Below are positions 12,226 through 23,900 of a stretch of 64,000 nucleotides of DNA, in pieces. The DNA is from Ceratopteris richardii. Taxonomy: Eukaryota; Streptophyta; Polypodiopsida; Polypodiales; Pteridaceae. The stretch spans positions 72,132,492 through 72,196,491 of the forward strand of contig CM035435.1 of NCBI GenBank assembly GCA_020310875.1, written 5' to 3'. Each line of letters begins with the position of its first letter. Position 1 is the first letter of the stretch. The notes under the pieces are model-generated. The model was not told where the DNA came from. It was given only the letters and a program-made list of their open reading frames with translations, and searched no databases. The position numbers and the translations under genes were made by a program.

Positions 12226-12275
12226 ATGCTTCCTAAATGAAGCATTCCTTATGTGATGCTTCTTGAATGAAGCAT
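12226..12275. repeat. Two tandem hairpins, 30-bp period
   Basis: ATGCTTC / GAAGCAT arms (7 bp) flank 6-nt loops at 12226-12245 and 12256-12275. Both hairpins are preceded by cttatgtg. More degenerate gatgct strings follow to about 12390. Confidence 0.7.
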
Positions 12276-12474
12276 GGCACAAATGATGCCCATTGAAAAG
12301 AAAGATTGTAAATTATAGCATCTCACCATAGCAACACTTTGTGTGATGCTAGCAAACTTTTTTCCATGCAAACGTGTCGCACAAGTGATGCTCCTAGATA
12401 GATTAAAAGAATCAATTTCTCTTGGCACAAATTTTCGAGTGGAACGAAACGAAGGAAGAAGGAGAGAGATAAGC

Positions 12475-13012
12475 ATACACACACACACAAAGAAGCACAT
12501 ACAAAGAGAGAGAGAGAGAGAGAAAAGCAAAGAGGTATACATATACATTCACAAATGTAAACACACACATGCATACATACATACATGCATACACACATGT
12601 GTATATATCACACACATGCACATGCATACATACACATCACACACACATGGACATGCATACATACACATCACACACACATGCACATACACACATACACATA
12701 TATATACATACACATCACACACACACATATATATACATACACATCACACACACATAAACACACATGCGTACAGACACATGCAAAGATATACATATACATA
12801 CATGCATACATGCATACACAAACATACATATATACATACACACATGCATATATCACATATACATACATACATATCACACACACATAGACGCACATGGATA
12901 CATGCATGCATACACACATATGCAATGATACACATCCATAAATGCACACATGCATACATACATACATGCATACACACACATGCATATATTCCATACAGAT
13001 GCACATATGAAT
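12475..13012. repeat. CA / CATA / CACATG microsatellite block
   Basis: About 540 bp of acac, catacatac, acacatgcat and tatatata strings with a short gagaga run near 12505. Open frames on both strands here (His-Thr-Tyr or Cys-Val-Tyr repeats) are by-products of the repeat, not genes. Confidence 0.95.
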
Positions 13013-13084
13013 AGATGACAACTTCTAATAACATGCACAACTCTGATCTTAGTCTGGAAATTATGTCTACCATTGAGGGGGGCT

Positions 13085-13450
13085 ACCACACCTCCTTATA
13101 GTTTGACTCAACAAAATCTCATGGTGCTTCTCTACTTAGATGGACTCAATCACTTTGTCATGAAACTCCAAGACACTCAATGAATGCATATCATCTCTAG
13201 ATTGGCTATCAAGTTTGAGGGAGGTTTTTACATAGAAAAAAGATGGGGATTCTTTACATGGTAACTAATCACTCGGATAGAAAACCAATGAATTTGGGCA
13301 ATTTGTGGAAGATGATCCACCAATAAACACTAAGGACAACAAAGAGCCAATCATTACATCTAGGGGAAGTCATTAGTAGTAAGAGTCTTGAGAGGAGATA
13401 TAATTCCTCAAGATGATGATCTATTAGAGTTGTACTTGATTGAGGGCATG
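13085..13450. other. Degraded flank on the left side of LARD C
   Basis: No LTR, domain or long frame. It would be continuous with 20,022 onward before LARD C inserted, and that side resembles degraded gypsy gag-type sequence. Its origin is uncertain. Confidence 0.3.
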
Positions 13451-13603
13451 AACAATGTAATAAAGTAAGTCTATGATCCAAGGGTCTGGCCGGTTCAGAC
13501 AGATCTGAAATCGGACACCGTTTGGTCATCCGTGTGTATGACCAAAGATCTCGAGTTTAGACTTACTAGGAGGTCTTGTGCTCTTGTGAACAAGTGATCC
13601 ACT

Positions 13604-13658
13604 TAGCTTAGTGGTTAAGTCTCAAGGATGTGAAGGAGGAGGTCTTGGGTTCAACCCC
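13604..13658 (+). other. tRNA-like Pol III A/B box pair inside the LTR
   Basis: TAGCTTAGTGG at 13,604-13,614 fits the A-box consensus. GGTTCAACCCC at 13,648-13,658 fits the B box. The 33-bp gap is normal for a tRNA gene or a tRNA-derived SINE head. The flanks do not form a convincing acceptor stem, so this is a tRNA-derived relic rather than a tRNA gene. An identical pair is in the 3' LTR at 19,716-19,726 and 19,760-19,770, so it predates this insertion. Confidence 0.6.
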
Positions 13659-13828
13659 CCATGGGGTACATGGGGAGAGTATTTTGCCCAAAGAGATCTA
13701 GAGCCTTCTAGAAGCATCCACTTGAGTTAACTCGAGTTAACTGGGACACTTGGCGCACATGTAGTTACATGGCTGACACTTGGATGGTTAGTATCCACCT
13801 GCCCAAGAAGGCAGTCCCCTGGAGAGAG

Positions 13829-13838
13829 CTATATATAG
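13829..13838 (+). promoter_or_regulatory. LTR TATA box
   Basis: CTATATATAG lies 18 bp before ggttgggaggaga in the LTR. The spacing suits a Pol II core promoter that starts the element RNA. The same arrangement is in the 3' LTR. Confidence 0.6.
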
Positions 13839-13905
13839 AGGCATTTGGTTGGGAGGAGATTCATCTCTCAAGCTTGTGGTGGTCGTAATTCTTAGATTGT
13901 TGCAT

Positions 13906-13917
13906 TGGTATCAGAGC
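13906..13917 (+). other. Primer-binding site (initiator Met tRNA), LARD C
   Basis: TGGTATCAGAGC is complementary to the 3' end of plant initiator-Met tRNA and sits one base after the LTR. Confidence 0.9.
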
Positions 13918-14088
13918 TTGTAGGTTGAGATCTATGGAGACTTTCGGCTTCATTGTTTTTCTTGTAAGCTCTTGTTGAGTTGCGTCGAAATTCCATTACT
14001 GCAGCACTTCTTCATCGTTGTCGAATTACTCCTCGCCGTATGCAGTCATTGCAGGTTAGATTGCCCAAAATGATTATGCGCACTACAT

Positions 14089-14640
14089 GTCGACTAGGGG
14101 ATTCGAACCCCCGCCCCCTCGATTGGGGCGCGCTGGTCTATCCAAGGAGCCCACGGCCGTTGATGCTGTACATTCGAGATGCAGACACCATTTATTGTTG
14201 CACGCCAGCGCTGAGGAGCAAAAGAAAGATCTCTGTGTGCTACCGGCAGGACTCGAACTCCCGCCCCTCTGTTGGGAGCGCTTTGCTCTAAAGCATAAGA
14301 ACATGTCGTCCGCGTGAACATACCTCCGCAGTAAACGTTACCGATCATAGGCACTGCTGAAGAAGATCTCGGTTTGTAAATCCAAAAGGGTACATACTCT
14401 AGTGAAGCAGAGGGGAGTCGAACCTCCGCCCCCCCAACAATAGGATACTCGCCTATCCATTACGTCATAGGTGTTCACGCTCAAAAGGTCTGTAGCAGCT
14501 ATTATTGATCAAATCCTGCGCTGAAGAAGATCTCAAATAAGAGATCAAAAGAGGTTGATCCTCTCTGCTGTAGCCGGGACTTGAACCCAGACGGGTTGAA
14601 TGGGAGCCAGAAGACGTAGCCACGCGCCCAGCCCGATTTG
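14089..14640 (-). repeat. Array of four antisense tRNA-like modules in the LARD C leader
   Basis: On the minus strand, four B-box/T-arm-like strings occur at about 14,097-14,111 (GGGGTTCGAATCCCC), 14,245-14,265 (GGAGTTCGAGTCC), 14,410-14,425 (GGAGGTTCGACTCCCC) and 14,574-14,590 (GGGTTCAAGTCCC). Their spacing is about 153-167 bp. The first also forms an anticodon-like arm (GCCCC / GGGGC around a 7-nt loop). The third has ACGTAATGGATAGGCGAG, like a tRNA D-arm. Between the units gctga(a/g)ga(a/g)..gatctc recurs. None is a complete tRNA. A tandem array of tRNA-derived SINE-like modules, antisense to the element RNA, is the best description. Confidence 0.6.
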
Positions 14641-17600
14641 CTTGTTCTCTAATACAGAACAAACTCTACTAAAGCAGTAAACAGAGCTGAAGTGCAAGCC
14701 CAACTCTCATCTTTTCAAGGAGCCAAGTCCTCTCATCCATCCAAGAAGAATCAAAGATTGAGCAAAGCTTGAAGGAATTGGAGCTGTGGAGTGAAGATCC
14801 GGAGGCCTAAGTTAGTCGACCACAACGGACCAAGTCATCCAAGACTATTTCTTGATGAGGAAGCTTCAAGAATGGTGAATAGCTCCTCGCAAGGATCAAG
14901 AGGATGAATCACTCTTCCAAAGGATCAAGGGATGGACGAAGCTTTGATCAAAGCTAAGTATTTTCCAGTTTCTGCTTGGCCTTAATGCTTGATTTATCTT
15001 GTTTTCATTATTCTACACTTAATCATAGATGCACATTGAAATAGCCAAGATTTCAATTGATTAAGTCTAGATTAGAATAATGAATTAATCCATTTCTCAT
15101 TCCAAGCATTAGTTTGCATTAAGGAAAGACTTGATTTCAAAAAGATCCTTGTGCATCAAAGAATGTATTTTGGTAGTTTAAATACAGATTTCCTTTCCAT
15201 TGAGTAAGTTTTCTATTGCACCTTAAGGGTATTTTTTATATCGTAGTGCATTTAGACAAAGGAAAGGATATACATGCATCAGGATTGCATGATATACATT
15301 CTTAGTACAAGGAAAAAATCGTGCATCAAGTTCATGCATGATTATTGTATTATTTTTTGAGCATGCAAAGAACATGCATGCATACGCATGTGAACATATG
15401 CTTTTTGCATGTAGATACATGCATTTGCATGGAAGAATCGAATGTTGTTTGCAAGTAGATATGAAAATGTACTCTCTTAGTATTTAGCTTACTTTGTAAA
15501 GCTCGCAGTTTGACATTAGGGAAGACCAAGGACTAGTTAGTTGCAAAGACATACTAGTTCTAGTTTGCAACTCAAGTAATTAGTCAATTTCTTCCCAAGT
15601 CGATACTCTACTATCAAACATAAATACTTAATGAGAATTAAGTATGTTAGATGTCTTGCTAGGTATGAGTAAGCACTAAGAGAAAGTTAAGTAATAAATT
15701 TCCTTGATGACCAAGAAAATTTAATTACTTGCAACTCTTTTGTGATGTATGATGACTCTAAGTCCTGGATGTACTTAGAAAGTCATGCGGATAAAGCTTT
15801 AGTTGATTAGTTATATATTTTATATAACTTCTCAAGCATCCCAAGGTTGGATGAGAGCATCAACTATATTTCCAAAGTTCCATGAGCACTCTTCTATTTA
15901 GAAGATTTCGAAAGTTTTAAAGAAGTTTCTTGTGGTTTCAAGATTTATATCTCATGATGAAACCTCGGTAAGTGACTTTTTGGAATAGAGATATGAAATA
16001 GTCAAGCCTTCTATTTCATGTGAGATCATTCTCCTACTATGTTCAAGATGAATTTAGCTTTGGGAAGGAAGATGTTCCAAGTAGAGGATCTTAAATGATT
16101 CATGAACTCTTCCCAAAAATACACATAAATTCATATTATATGATAGGTCCAAGGAATGATGAAGGCAAAACCTCTTTAGGATATAAATGTTTTGCCAAGA
16201 TATAAAGGTACCAAGCTTTTATAAATTTTCATTTGATTTCATCCCAAGGGGTGATGGAAATCAAAAGATTAAACCTCAACATCAATTGATCCTTGATATC
16301 AATAAAAGGATGTTAAGTTCTATAGTTGCATCTCTGGTAAATGATGCAACTAGCTAAGCAATTTTTAGGAAATAATATAAGTTCCTAAAAAACTTGAAGC
16401 AAGTGTGAACTTTTCATTTAGGAGTAGAAAGTTCCAAGAAATGGATCTTAAATCCATGAACTTCTCCTAAACAAGTTATGAAGTTCAAAGTGTTCATAGT
16501 TGCATTACTATTGGATCAATCATCAATAGATGCTTGGACTCTAAACATAAATTTGATTAGTGAAATATGTTTAAAGGACTCTAGTAACATCTGAAGATTG
16601 ACTAATAATAATGAGTCTTGTATCAAACTCAAGAATAGAAGTCGATATCACATAAACGAAAAGTCAACTTAAACTTTCATAGTGACATGGGAAACCATAT
16701 CCAAAATGTGATATTTCATCTCTAGTTTGATACTAAGGAAATGAATACAATTGAATCAGTAAATTCTTTTTTGGGAGAATTTCTTTCAAATGTTCTTTTA
16801 GTATTGCAAAAGATTCCAAGATGAATCATTTGCTCAAGTTATTTGATTTCCTATAAGGAATCTCAAGTATTTGAAGAAATGGCATTCTTTCAAGTATTGA
16901 GAATGAAATTCTTCATACTCTTTAAACAATAAGTAGTTCCCTGGACGTCCCAAACCACTAGAAGTGGTATTTCAAGTCCTATTTGTGATATAACCTAAAG
17001 GTATATCAAAGATTCTTAGCTTTGGAATCTGAGAGGCATAAGTGTATGCTTGGACTTGAGAAAGATCTCTAAAAATCCTGCAGGTAAGCAAAGAAGCTTA
17101 AGATAGTTTAAGAGATCTTAAAGATAAAGACTAAGTCTTTATTTTTATCGCAAGATCAACCAGACTTGATCAATCTTGGCCATGATTGTCCAAGTAATGT
17201 GCGATTAGAACTACTTTGTAGATTGCCCAAGTATTGGCAATAAAATTCCTTTTGGGAATTATTCACTCAAATTCCATTTATTCGATGGAAAACTGTGAAA
17301 AAGAGTAAGTTGTTCCAAGTCTGAACAGAGTAAAGAAATTCCAAGAATGTAGTCTGCAACCGTGAAAATGGTAATTAAGTCTGTGGAAGGTAAAACATAA
17401 GTGTTTACCTATCCTTAAAGGGATTTTGGTACAAATCTAGAAAGCATGAGCGGATGCTTAAGACTTAAGCAGTAAAGAGATTCCTAAATAAAGTCCCGGG
17501 GTTGGTACCTAAAGCAACAGTAAAGAAAGGAATATAAAGACAAGAAGTCAAAAGCTCTTGTCGCTACAAAATTGGTCAAGGGTAAACCAATTGAACTTGA

Positions 17601-19554
17601 ATTCGAGAAAATTCAAGAACTTGGAATTCTGATTGATATTCTGTCAAAGAGGTTTTCAAGTTTCCAAGGCAAAGCACATGATTCTGAGGTGATCATGCGA
17701 AGGAATCAAAACCTAGGAAAATCTAGTTAGAGGTAATGCCTGAAACTTCCAATTCTTGTAAAAGAATTGAAGAAATAAGGTACTCTATCAAGAGATGTTT
17801 AGACTTTAGGATAAGAATCACCCACACATTAATGTGAATATAAAATAGGGTGGTATGGGACACCAGATTTTATACTCAGATTGATGTAGGAAAGATGGAA
17901 TGGGACATCGGACCGTGGGATGATGATTATCTTTTAGTCCTAGTTTGGATTTTGAAGTTAGGTTTCATCCTCAAGGGAATTAAGACTTCAAGGAAAAGTT
18001 TAATTCGTAAAGGATGAAAGTAGTATCTTACGATACTTCAAGGTAACTTCAAGATTAAGGAAACTGAAGATATGAAGTAAGTAACTTCCAAGATCTTCAT
18101 AGAACACTTCAAGTTTAAGTGTTATTGATCAGAAATATTTGATAAATTTCTAAAAGAAGTTGGACTTTGATTTTGAGTTGATCTTTTCAACTAAAGATTT
18201 AATTGACTAAGTCAAGCATCAAGTTCCTAGTGTAACTTGATAAAATTCACTCTTTTAGACTCAAAGAAATGCACAAGAATTGCATTCACGGAGTCAAAAA
18301 GATTGAATGTGACCTGAACTTAGTCTCAAGTGAAGCATTATTTGAATACAAAACTCATCAGCGTAACCTCAGTGGGTCGACACACTGATGTTGGTTACCA
18401 CACTAGTATCTTGTGGTTGGATGATGTTTTTTATTTGCTTTGAATCTTTTTGAGAAGCTAGCTTATTTCTCTTAAAGATAAAGTCAATGCTTCAATATCT
18501 TATTGAAATAGATCGTTGAGAAGTTAAAGTCCTGAGTTAACTAGACTTTGACTCATAGCAAGTTTATGTATGTGTGAAGTTTGAATTGGTTGTACAAAGT
18601 CTTAGTTATCTCTTTCCGCTTTCAAAATCTTTTGGAATTGACTCAGATATGGTATCTGATTCCTTTTGCAAAAGACCAGGGATAGCCGGTTAGAATTAGA
18701 TAACTAACTTGAACATCCTAGATAGATGTTATGTACAAGAACCTTTTCAATCTTCAAAAGATGATAAGTCTAAGTAGACTTATTCATTTGATTTTGCTTC
18801 AAGTTATAGCATAAATAATTTCCTAGAGTCCAGTATACTCTAGAATAAAGAAGTTAGGAATTGCTCATTAGATTGACAATTCCCAAGAACTTTCAGTTAA
18901 AAGTCTTTGAGAAAAGTGTCCTAAGTTGGACAATTTTCATTTTGAATTTGAATTGGTGAAGTTAGTATGGTTGATTCCACCGGAATGGTAAACTTTCTCC
19001 TACAGTTTACATAGGATTTTTTCAACTCATTGGGACAGAGTAGTCCTCTAGTCGGGTGAAAAATCAAGTAACTGTTGGATCAAAGTAAACCATTGAATAA
19101 ACATCTAAAGTTAGATGTATGGGACAATCAAACTTTAAGTTCTCCAAAACAAATTCAAGTGAATCAAGAATTCTTAAAGTCTTGCAAGGGATAAGAATCT
19201 CACCTTCATTACTAAGTCCATGCACCAGACATGCCCAAAAATGGACTAGTAATTTGAATCCACCTAATTCACATGTTTGTGCCTAGATTGCACATCCAGA
19301 AACTGTGAATTAGCCAGGGATATCTGTTTAGATCCACCTTTATTATTCATTCACTATTTTGTACTTTGACTAGTTTATCAAAGTGCAAAGCGAGATAGTG
19401 TTTAGAATCATTTGGGCAAGGATGCCACCACAGAGATGAGACATGTTCTTCCAGTTCTAGAACATGACCATGTTCTTCCAGTTTTAGAACATCAGGCTCG
19501 GGGGTTGCCTACAGTATGTATATAGCTCTATTTTCGAGGACGAAAATCTTTTCC

Positions 19555-19567
19555 AAGGGGGGAAGAA
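19555..19567 (+). other. Polypurine tract, LARD C
   Basis: AAGGGGGGAAGAA directly abuts the 3' LTR. This is the expected primer for plus-strand DNA synthesis. Confidence 0.9.
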
Positions 19568-20016
19568 TGTAATAAAGTAAGTCTATGATCCAAGGGTCTG
19601 GCCGGTTCAGACAGATCTGAAATCGGACATCGTTTGGTCATCCGTGTGTATGACCAAAGATCTCGAGTTTAGACTTACTAGGAGGTCTTGTGCTCTTGTG
19701 AACAAGTGATCCACTTAGCTTAGTGGTTAAGTCTCAAGGATGTGAAGGAGGAGGTCTTGGGTTCAACCCCCCATGGGGTACATGGGGAAAGTATTTTGCC
19801 CAAAGAGATCTAGAGCCTTCTAGAAGCATCCACTTGAGTTAACTCGAGTTAACTGGGACACTTGGCGCACATGTAGTTACATGGCTGACACTTGGATGGT
19901 TAGTATCCACCTGCCCAAGAAGGCAGTCCCCTGGAGAGAGCTATATATAGAGGCATTTGGTTGGGAGGAGAGTCATCTCTCAAGCTTGTGGTGGTCGTAA
20001 TTCTTAGATTGTTGCA
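19568..20016 (+). repeat. LARD C 3' LTR
   Basis: 449 bp, same ends as the 5' LTR. Differences seen: ggacAccg/ggacAtcg, ggggaGagt/ggggaAagt and gagaTtc/gagaGtc. The tRNA-like pair is at 19,716-19,770. Confidence 0.95.
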
Positions 20017-20021
20017 AACAA

Positions 20022-20293
20022 GGTGTCGGCAGTTGACCCTCCTTTCATTTGGAGTGGCCCAAATCTTGCCACCATCTATGAGTTAGAGGATCCAAAGTAG
20101 AAAAAGATGGAATACAAGGATATGGTAGAGTTAGATAAGGCTAAGTACACTTACATGGATCAACCTACATCTTTTTCTAAAGAGACCAACTTTAGACTTT
20201 GGCAATAAGGTTGGGAATAATGGTAAACAAGGAAACCCTAATCAAGGGAAATTTCAATGGGTTAGCACTCCACCTCAACCAAAGATGTATTTT
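20022..20293. other. Degraded flank between LARD C and the chromovirus nest
   Basis: The plus-strand translation gives short pieces (VDPPFIWSGPNLATIYELEDPK, broken by stops) that look like retroelement protein but are not assignable. It probably joins 49,819 onward before the chromovirus inserted. The possible target duplication there is atttt / attta. Confidence 0.3.
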
Positions 20294-20379
20294 TGTTAGA
20301 TTAATTTAGAGCTCCATGGTCTACCATTCACGTACTTGCATTTGGTCAAGGACCCTCGCCAGGTCAAGAACCAAATCTT

Positions 20380-20613
20380 TGTTGATATATTTAGGTAGTG
20401 ATGTGTGTGAACACACTAGGACCGCCGGGGCACTTTTTTCCCTTTTTAGGAGGTTTTTTTTCCCCGGCTTGTATATACGCCTATTTCCCTAATGGGCTAC
20501 TGATCTTTTGTACATTCTCTAGTAATACATTCAGTATTGTGTGTTGTGCTCCAAGCTTCTTCTTCTTCTTCCTTGTGTTGTTCGCGTGCTTCCGTAGATG
20601 TCTAACTCCAACA
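20380..20613 (+). repeat. Copia 1 5' LTR
   Basis: TGTTG...CAACA inverted ends, with a TATA-like cttgtatatacgcc in the middle. It carries a short palindrome gtgtgaacacac near its start. Confidence 0.93.
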
Positions 20614-20615
20614 AT

Positions 20616-20627
20616 TGGTATCAAAGT
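20616..20627 (+). other. Copia 1 primer-binding site
   Basis: TGGTATCAAAGT matches the initiator-Met PBS (TGGTATCAGAGC) except at two positions, both G-to-A or C-to-T changes. Confidence 0.8.
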
Positions 20628-20968
20628 GGGTCGTCGCTTCATCTAGGGCACCGTCGACACTCCTCCATTTGCAGTCTCAAAATCGTACGGATTTTGGTGA
20701 GCATACTCAGGGTGTTTCCGAGATCAAAACTGATTCGCTATGTGGTGCCGAAATCGCGATCTGAGCTCGTTTCGGCTTTCGAATGCACTATCATAGTGCT
20801 TGTGCAGGCTATTTTGTCTTTTTGTGCCAAAGATATAAACCTGTTTTTGTTCGCCAGTATAAGCGTCTCTAGGTCTGCTACAGGTTTAGCAGAACTCGTC
20901 TGGGTAGTTCCGTTCAACTTTTTGAGATACAGTCGATTTTCTGCATCAAGGTATTTTAGTCACCGGCC

Positions 20969-23900
20969 ATGGATGAAAGCAGTGATGTATTCTATATGTT
21001 GGCTGTTGAGGATAAGTTGGATGGTACCAACTACCCATTATGGGCTTATATGATGCGACATGTATTGGTTGCAAAAGGATTGTGGAACATTGTGCAGGGT
21101 GTTGAAAGACGTCCTGTTACACCTGTAACAACAAGTACTACGAATACAGGTGTTGGAGTTGATGAAGATGGTGTCGAAGATGATATTGTGTAGATTCCTG
21201 TTCGTGCTGCTGTTTCTGCTGCACCTACTGTAGAGCAGATTCGTTGGGATGGCAGAGATGCCCAGGCACATACATTGATAGCTTTGTCTGTCAAACGTGC
21301 CATTATTCCTCATATTCGCTCTTGCAGAACAGCTAGGGATGCTTGGGATACACTTACCACATTGTACCAAGCTAGGAATGAGGCTCGTGTTGCTTACCTC
21401 CAAAAACAGTTGGAGAGTGAGCACATGAATGAAGGTGATTCTATGGACAATTTCCTACTGAAGATCAAAGATTTGAAGGAACAGTTGATTTCTGTTGATG
21501 AGGTTATACCAGATAGCTCACTTATGTAGACCGTTCTGAATGGTCTTCCTGATTCATATCAGAGTTTTGCTTATACTCTTCGGTTGATGATGAAAGGCAA
21601 TCCGAATGCCTTATCATTTGAGGAGTTAGTTTCTAAACTGTTGCAAGAAAATCAATCCAGACAGAACAGGTCCATTATGCGTGTTGCAGATCAAACTTTC
21701 TTGGCTAGTCAGAAGGACAAAGGAAAATGGAGCTCTTCTACTAGTAAGCAAAAATCTGCAAATGCTGCACATTCGAAGAACCATGATAAAGATGAGAAGA
21801 AATCAGAAAAGCAGAAATTGTTTTGCAAGTACTGTAAAGGGAATGATCATATCATAAAGAACTGTCCAAAGCCGGCTACAAAAGAGGCAAAGAAAAAGGA
21901 GGCTGGAATGGTTGTTGCAGAAGCCTCTACACCAAAAATAGAGTCTGTTAATCTTGTGCAGGAAGAAGAATGGGCGTTTACTACTGTTTGTAGTTTTGAC
22001 CCATCTTCTCATCAGCAGTGCATGTCTGCAGTGGACTCAGATGTTTGGTACTTTGACAGTGGGGCAACCAAACATATTACCTCGCAGCGCAGTTTCTTCT
22101 CTTCACTCGAGCCTGCCCCTACAGGGAATACTATCACATGTGCCAACAACTCCTCTTATCCTCTTATGGGAGTTGGTAAGATCATTCTGACTACTGCTGA
22201 TGGTAGTTCTTTCACCTTGTTAGATGCTTTATTTGTGCCAGCGATCAAGAAGAATCTATTATCAGCTTCTACATTAGCCAAGATTGGCTTGGTTGTGAAA
22301 TTTGTTGATGACAGATTCATGATCTGTCAAATGGCAATGTTATTATTGCTTCTGGCATTTTATGTCGTGGGCTGTATAAGCTCATAGACTATGAAAGATC
22401 TGTGAATGATTCGGCATGTGCAGTTCATGATTCTCAGGGTATGTCAGATGCAAAGCTTTGGCATGCATGCTTTGGTCATCTGAATTTTGCTTGTTTGCTA
22501 TGCCTGCAGAAATCTGATATGGTGTCTTCTTTGCCCAAGCTTGAGGCACCTAGAAAACATGTATGTGAAGGCTGTATTTTGGGCAAAATGCAGCGTTCCC
22601 CCTTTCCAAAAGATGGTTCAGTTTGGGCTACGCAAAAATTGCAGCTTGTACATAGTGATGTCTGTGGTCTTATGCAGACACCTTCTTTTGGAAACTATCT
22701 TTACTTCGTGACTTTCATTGATGATTTTTCCAGGCATGCATGGGTATATCCATTGAAGGCAAAGTCCGAAGTGTTCTTGTGCTTCAAACAGTTTTTGGTT
22801 TTGGCTGAAAAACTGTTATCATGTAAAATGGGCACCCTCCATTCTGATCGAGGGGGAGAATATATGTCTTCTCATTTTAATGCATTTCTGGTTGAACGTG
22901 GGATAAAACACCAGTGTACAGTGCTGTATACACCTCAACAGAATGGAGTTGCTAAATGGAAGAACAGGTCACTCATGAAGATGGCGAGGTGTATGGTCAA
23001 GAGTCAGGCTTTACCACATAGTTTTTGGCTTGAGGCTGTCATGTGTGCAGCATATGTACTTAACAGGTGTCCCACTAAAGCGCTGCAGTCTATCACTACA
23101 TATGAGGCTTGGCGTGACCGCAAGCCATCTATTGCTCATCTGTGTGTTTTTGGTTGTTTGGCATATGCATTAGTGTCTGAACAACATCGCAGAAAATTGG
23201 ATGATAAGGCAGTAAAATGTATTTTTGTTGGGTACAGTTCTGAAAGTAAAGGCTATCGTCTGTATCGTCCATAGACTAAAGGCATTTTGGTTAGCCGTGA
23301 TGTTGTTTTTGTGGAAGATGCTATTCAGCCATTGCTTTAATGTACCAAGGAGACATCTATTAGCTCCAAAGACATGTATGATACTTTGATGCCTCTTTTT
23401 ACAGGTGGACAGTCTAGTCCTGGTCCTAATGAGGCAACTTCTCAGTCTTTGCAGGTTTCATATGATGATATAGATCATTCCATTTCTGATGCAGATTTAC
23501 ATGATGCACTTGTTGATGAGAGAGCTGATATTGAGCAGGAAAAAACTATGCCAAAATGGCTGGTGTAGACTTTGCGTGACAGCAAATTAGATGCACCTTT
23601 GTCATATCGTACTCGTTTAGGCTCTCATAGTGCCTTCTTTGCATCAGATTGCTATGCTATGGCTGCGTCTAGTCTCTATGATGAGAATGATTCTATTTCT
23701 TTTGATGAAGCACAAAATTTAGAAACTTGGATGGTTGCTATGCAATGTGAATATGATGCTATAATGAAGAATGGTACGTGTTCTTTATGTGACTTGCCTC
23801 CTGGCAAGAAGGCCATTGGCACTAAGTGGGCATACAAGCTGAAGCGTAAACTTGATGGTACAGTTGAGAGGTATAAGGCTAGGCTTGTTGCAAAGGGTTA

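Larger units (their letters stand above)
13456..13904 (+). repeat. LARD C 5' LTR
   Basis: TG...CA ends. It contains a tRNA-like A/B box pair, a TATA box, and GGTTGGGAGGAGA at 13,847-13,859, a string also found in the chromovirus LTRs at 32,037 and 49,778. Confidence 0.95.
13456..20016 (+). mobile_element. LARD C: complete non-coding LTR retrotransposon with 5-bp TSD
   Basis: Two 449-bp LTRs (13,456-13,904 and 19,568-20,016) start TGTAATAAAG and end TTGTTGCA. They differ at only three positions that I could find. The insertion is flanked by a perfect AACAA duplication (13,451-13,455 and 20,017-20,021). A primer-binding site for initiator-Met tRNA follows the 5' LTR by one base. A purine tract touches the 3' LTR. 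The string TTCGAGGACGAAAAT just upstream is typical of plant Ty3/gypsy 3' ends. The 5.66-kb interior has no domain and no long frame, so it must have been moved in trans. This fits the large retrotransposon derivative (LARD) class. The LTR identity points to recent movement. Confidence 0.9.

Noticed and set aside
12400..13010. CRISPR array or satellite with spacers
   Set aside because: Repeats are short, irregular microsatellite motifs with no unique spacers, and the genome is plant nuclear.
12249..13089. Several overlapping frames on both strands rich in His/Thr/Tyr or Cys/Val/Tyr, up to 223 codons
   Set aside because: They are translations of the CA/CATA microsatellite, in all frames and on both strands, with no domain.
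14089..14640. Four functional tRNA genes
   Set aside because: Only the T-arm and, in one case, an anticodon-like arm form well. Acceptor stems and a normal U33 loop were not found, so they are tRNA-like, not tRNA genes.
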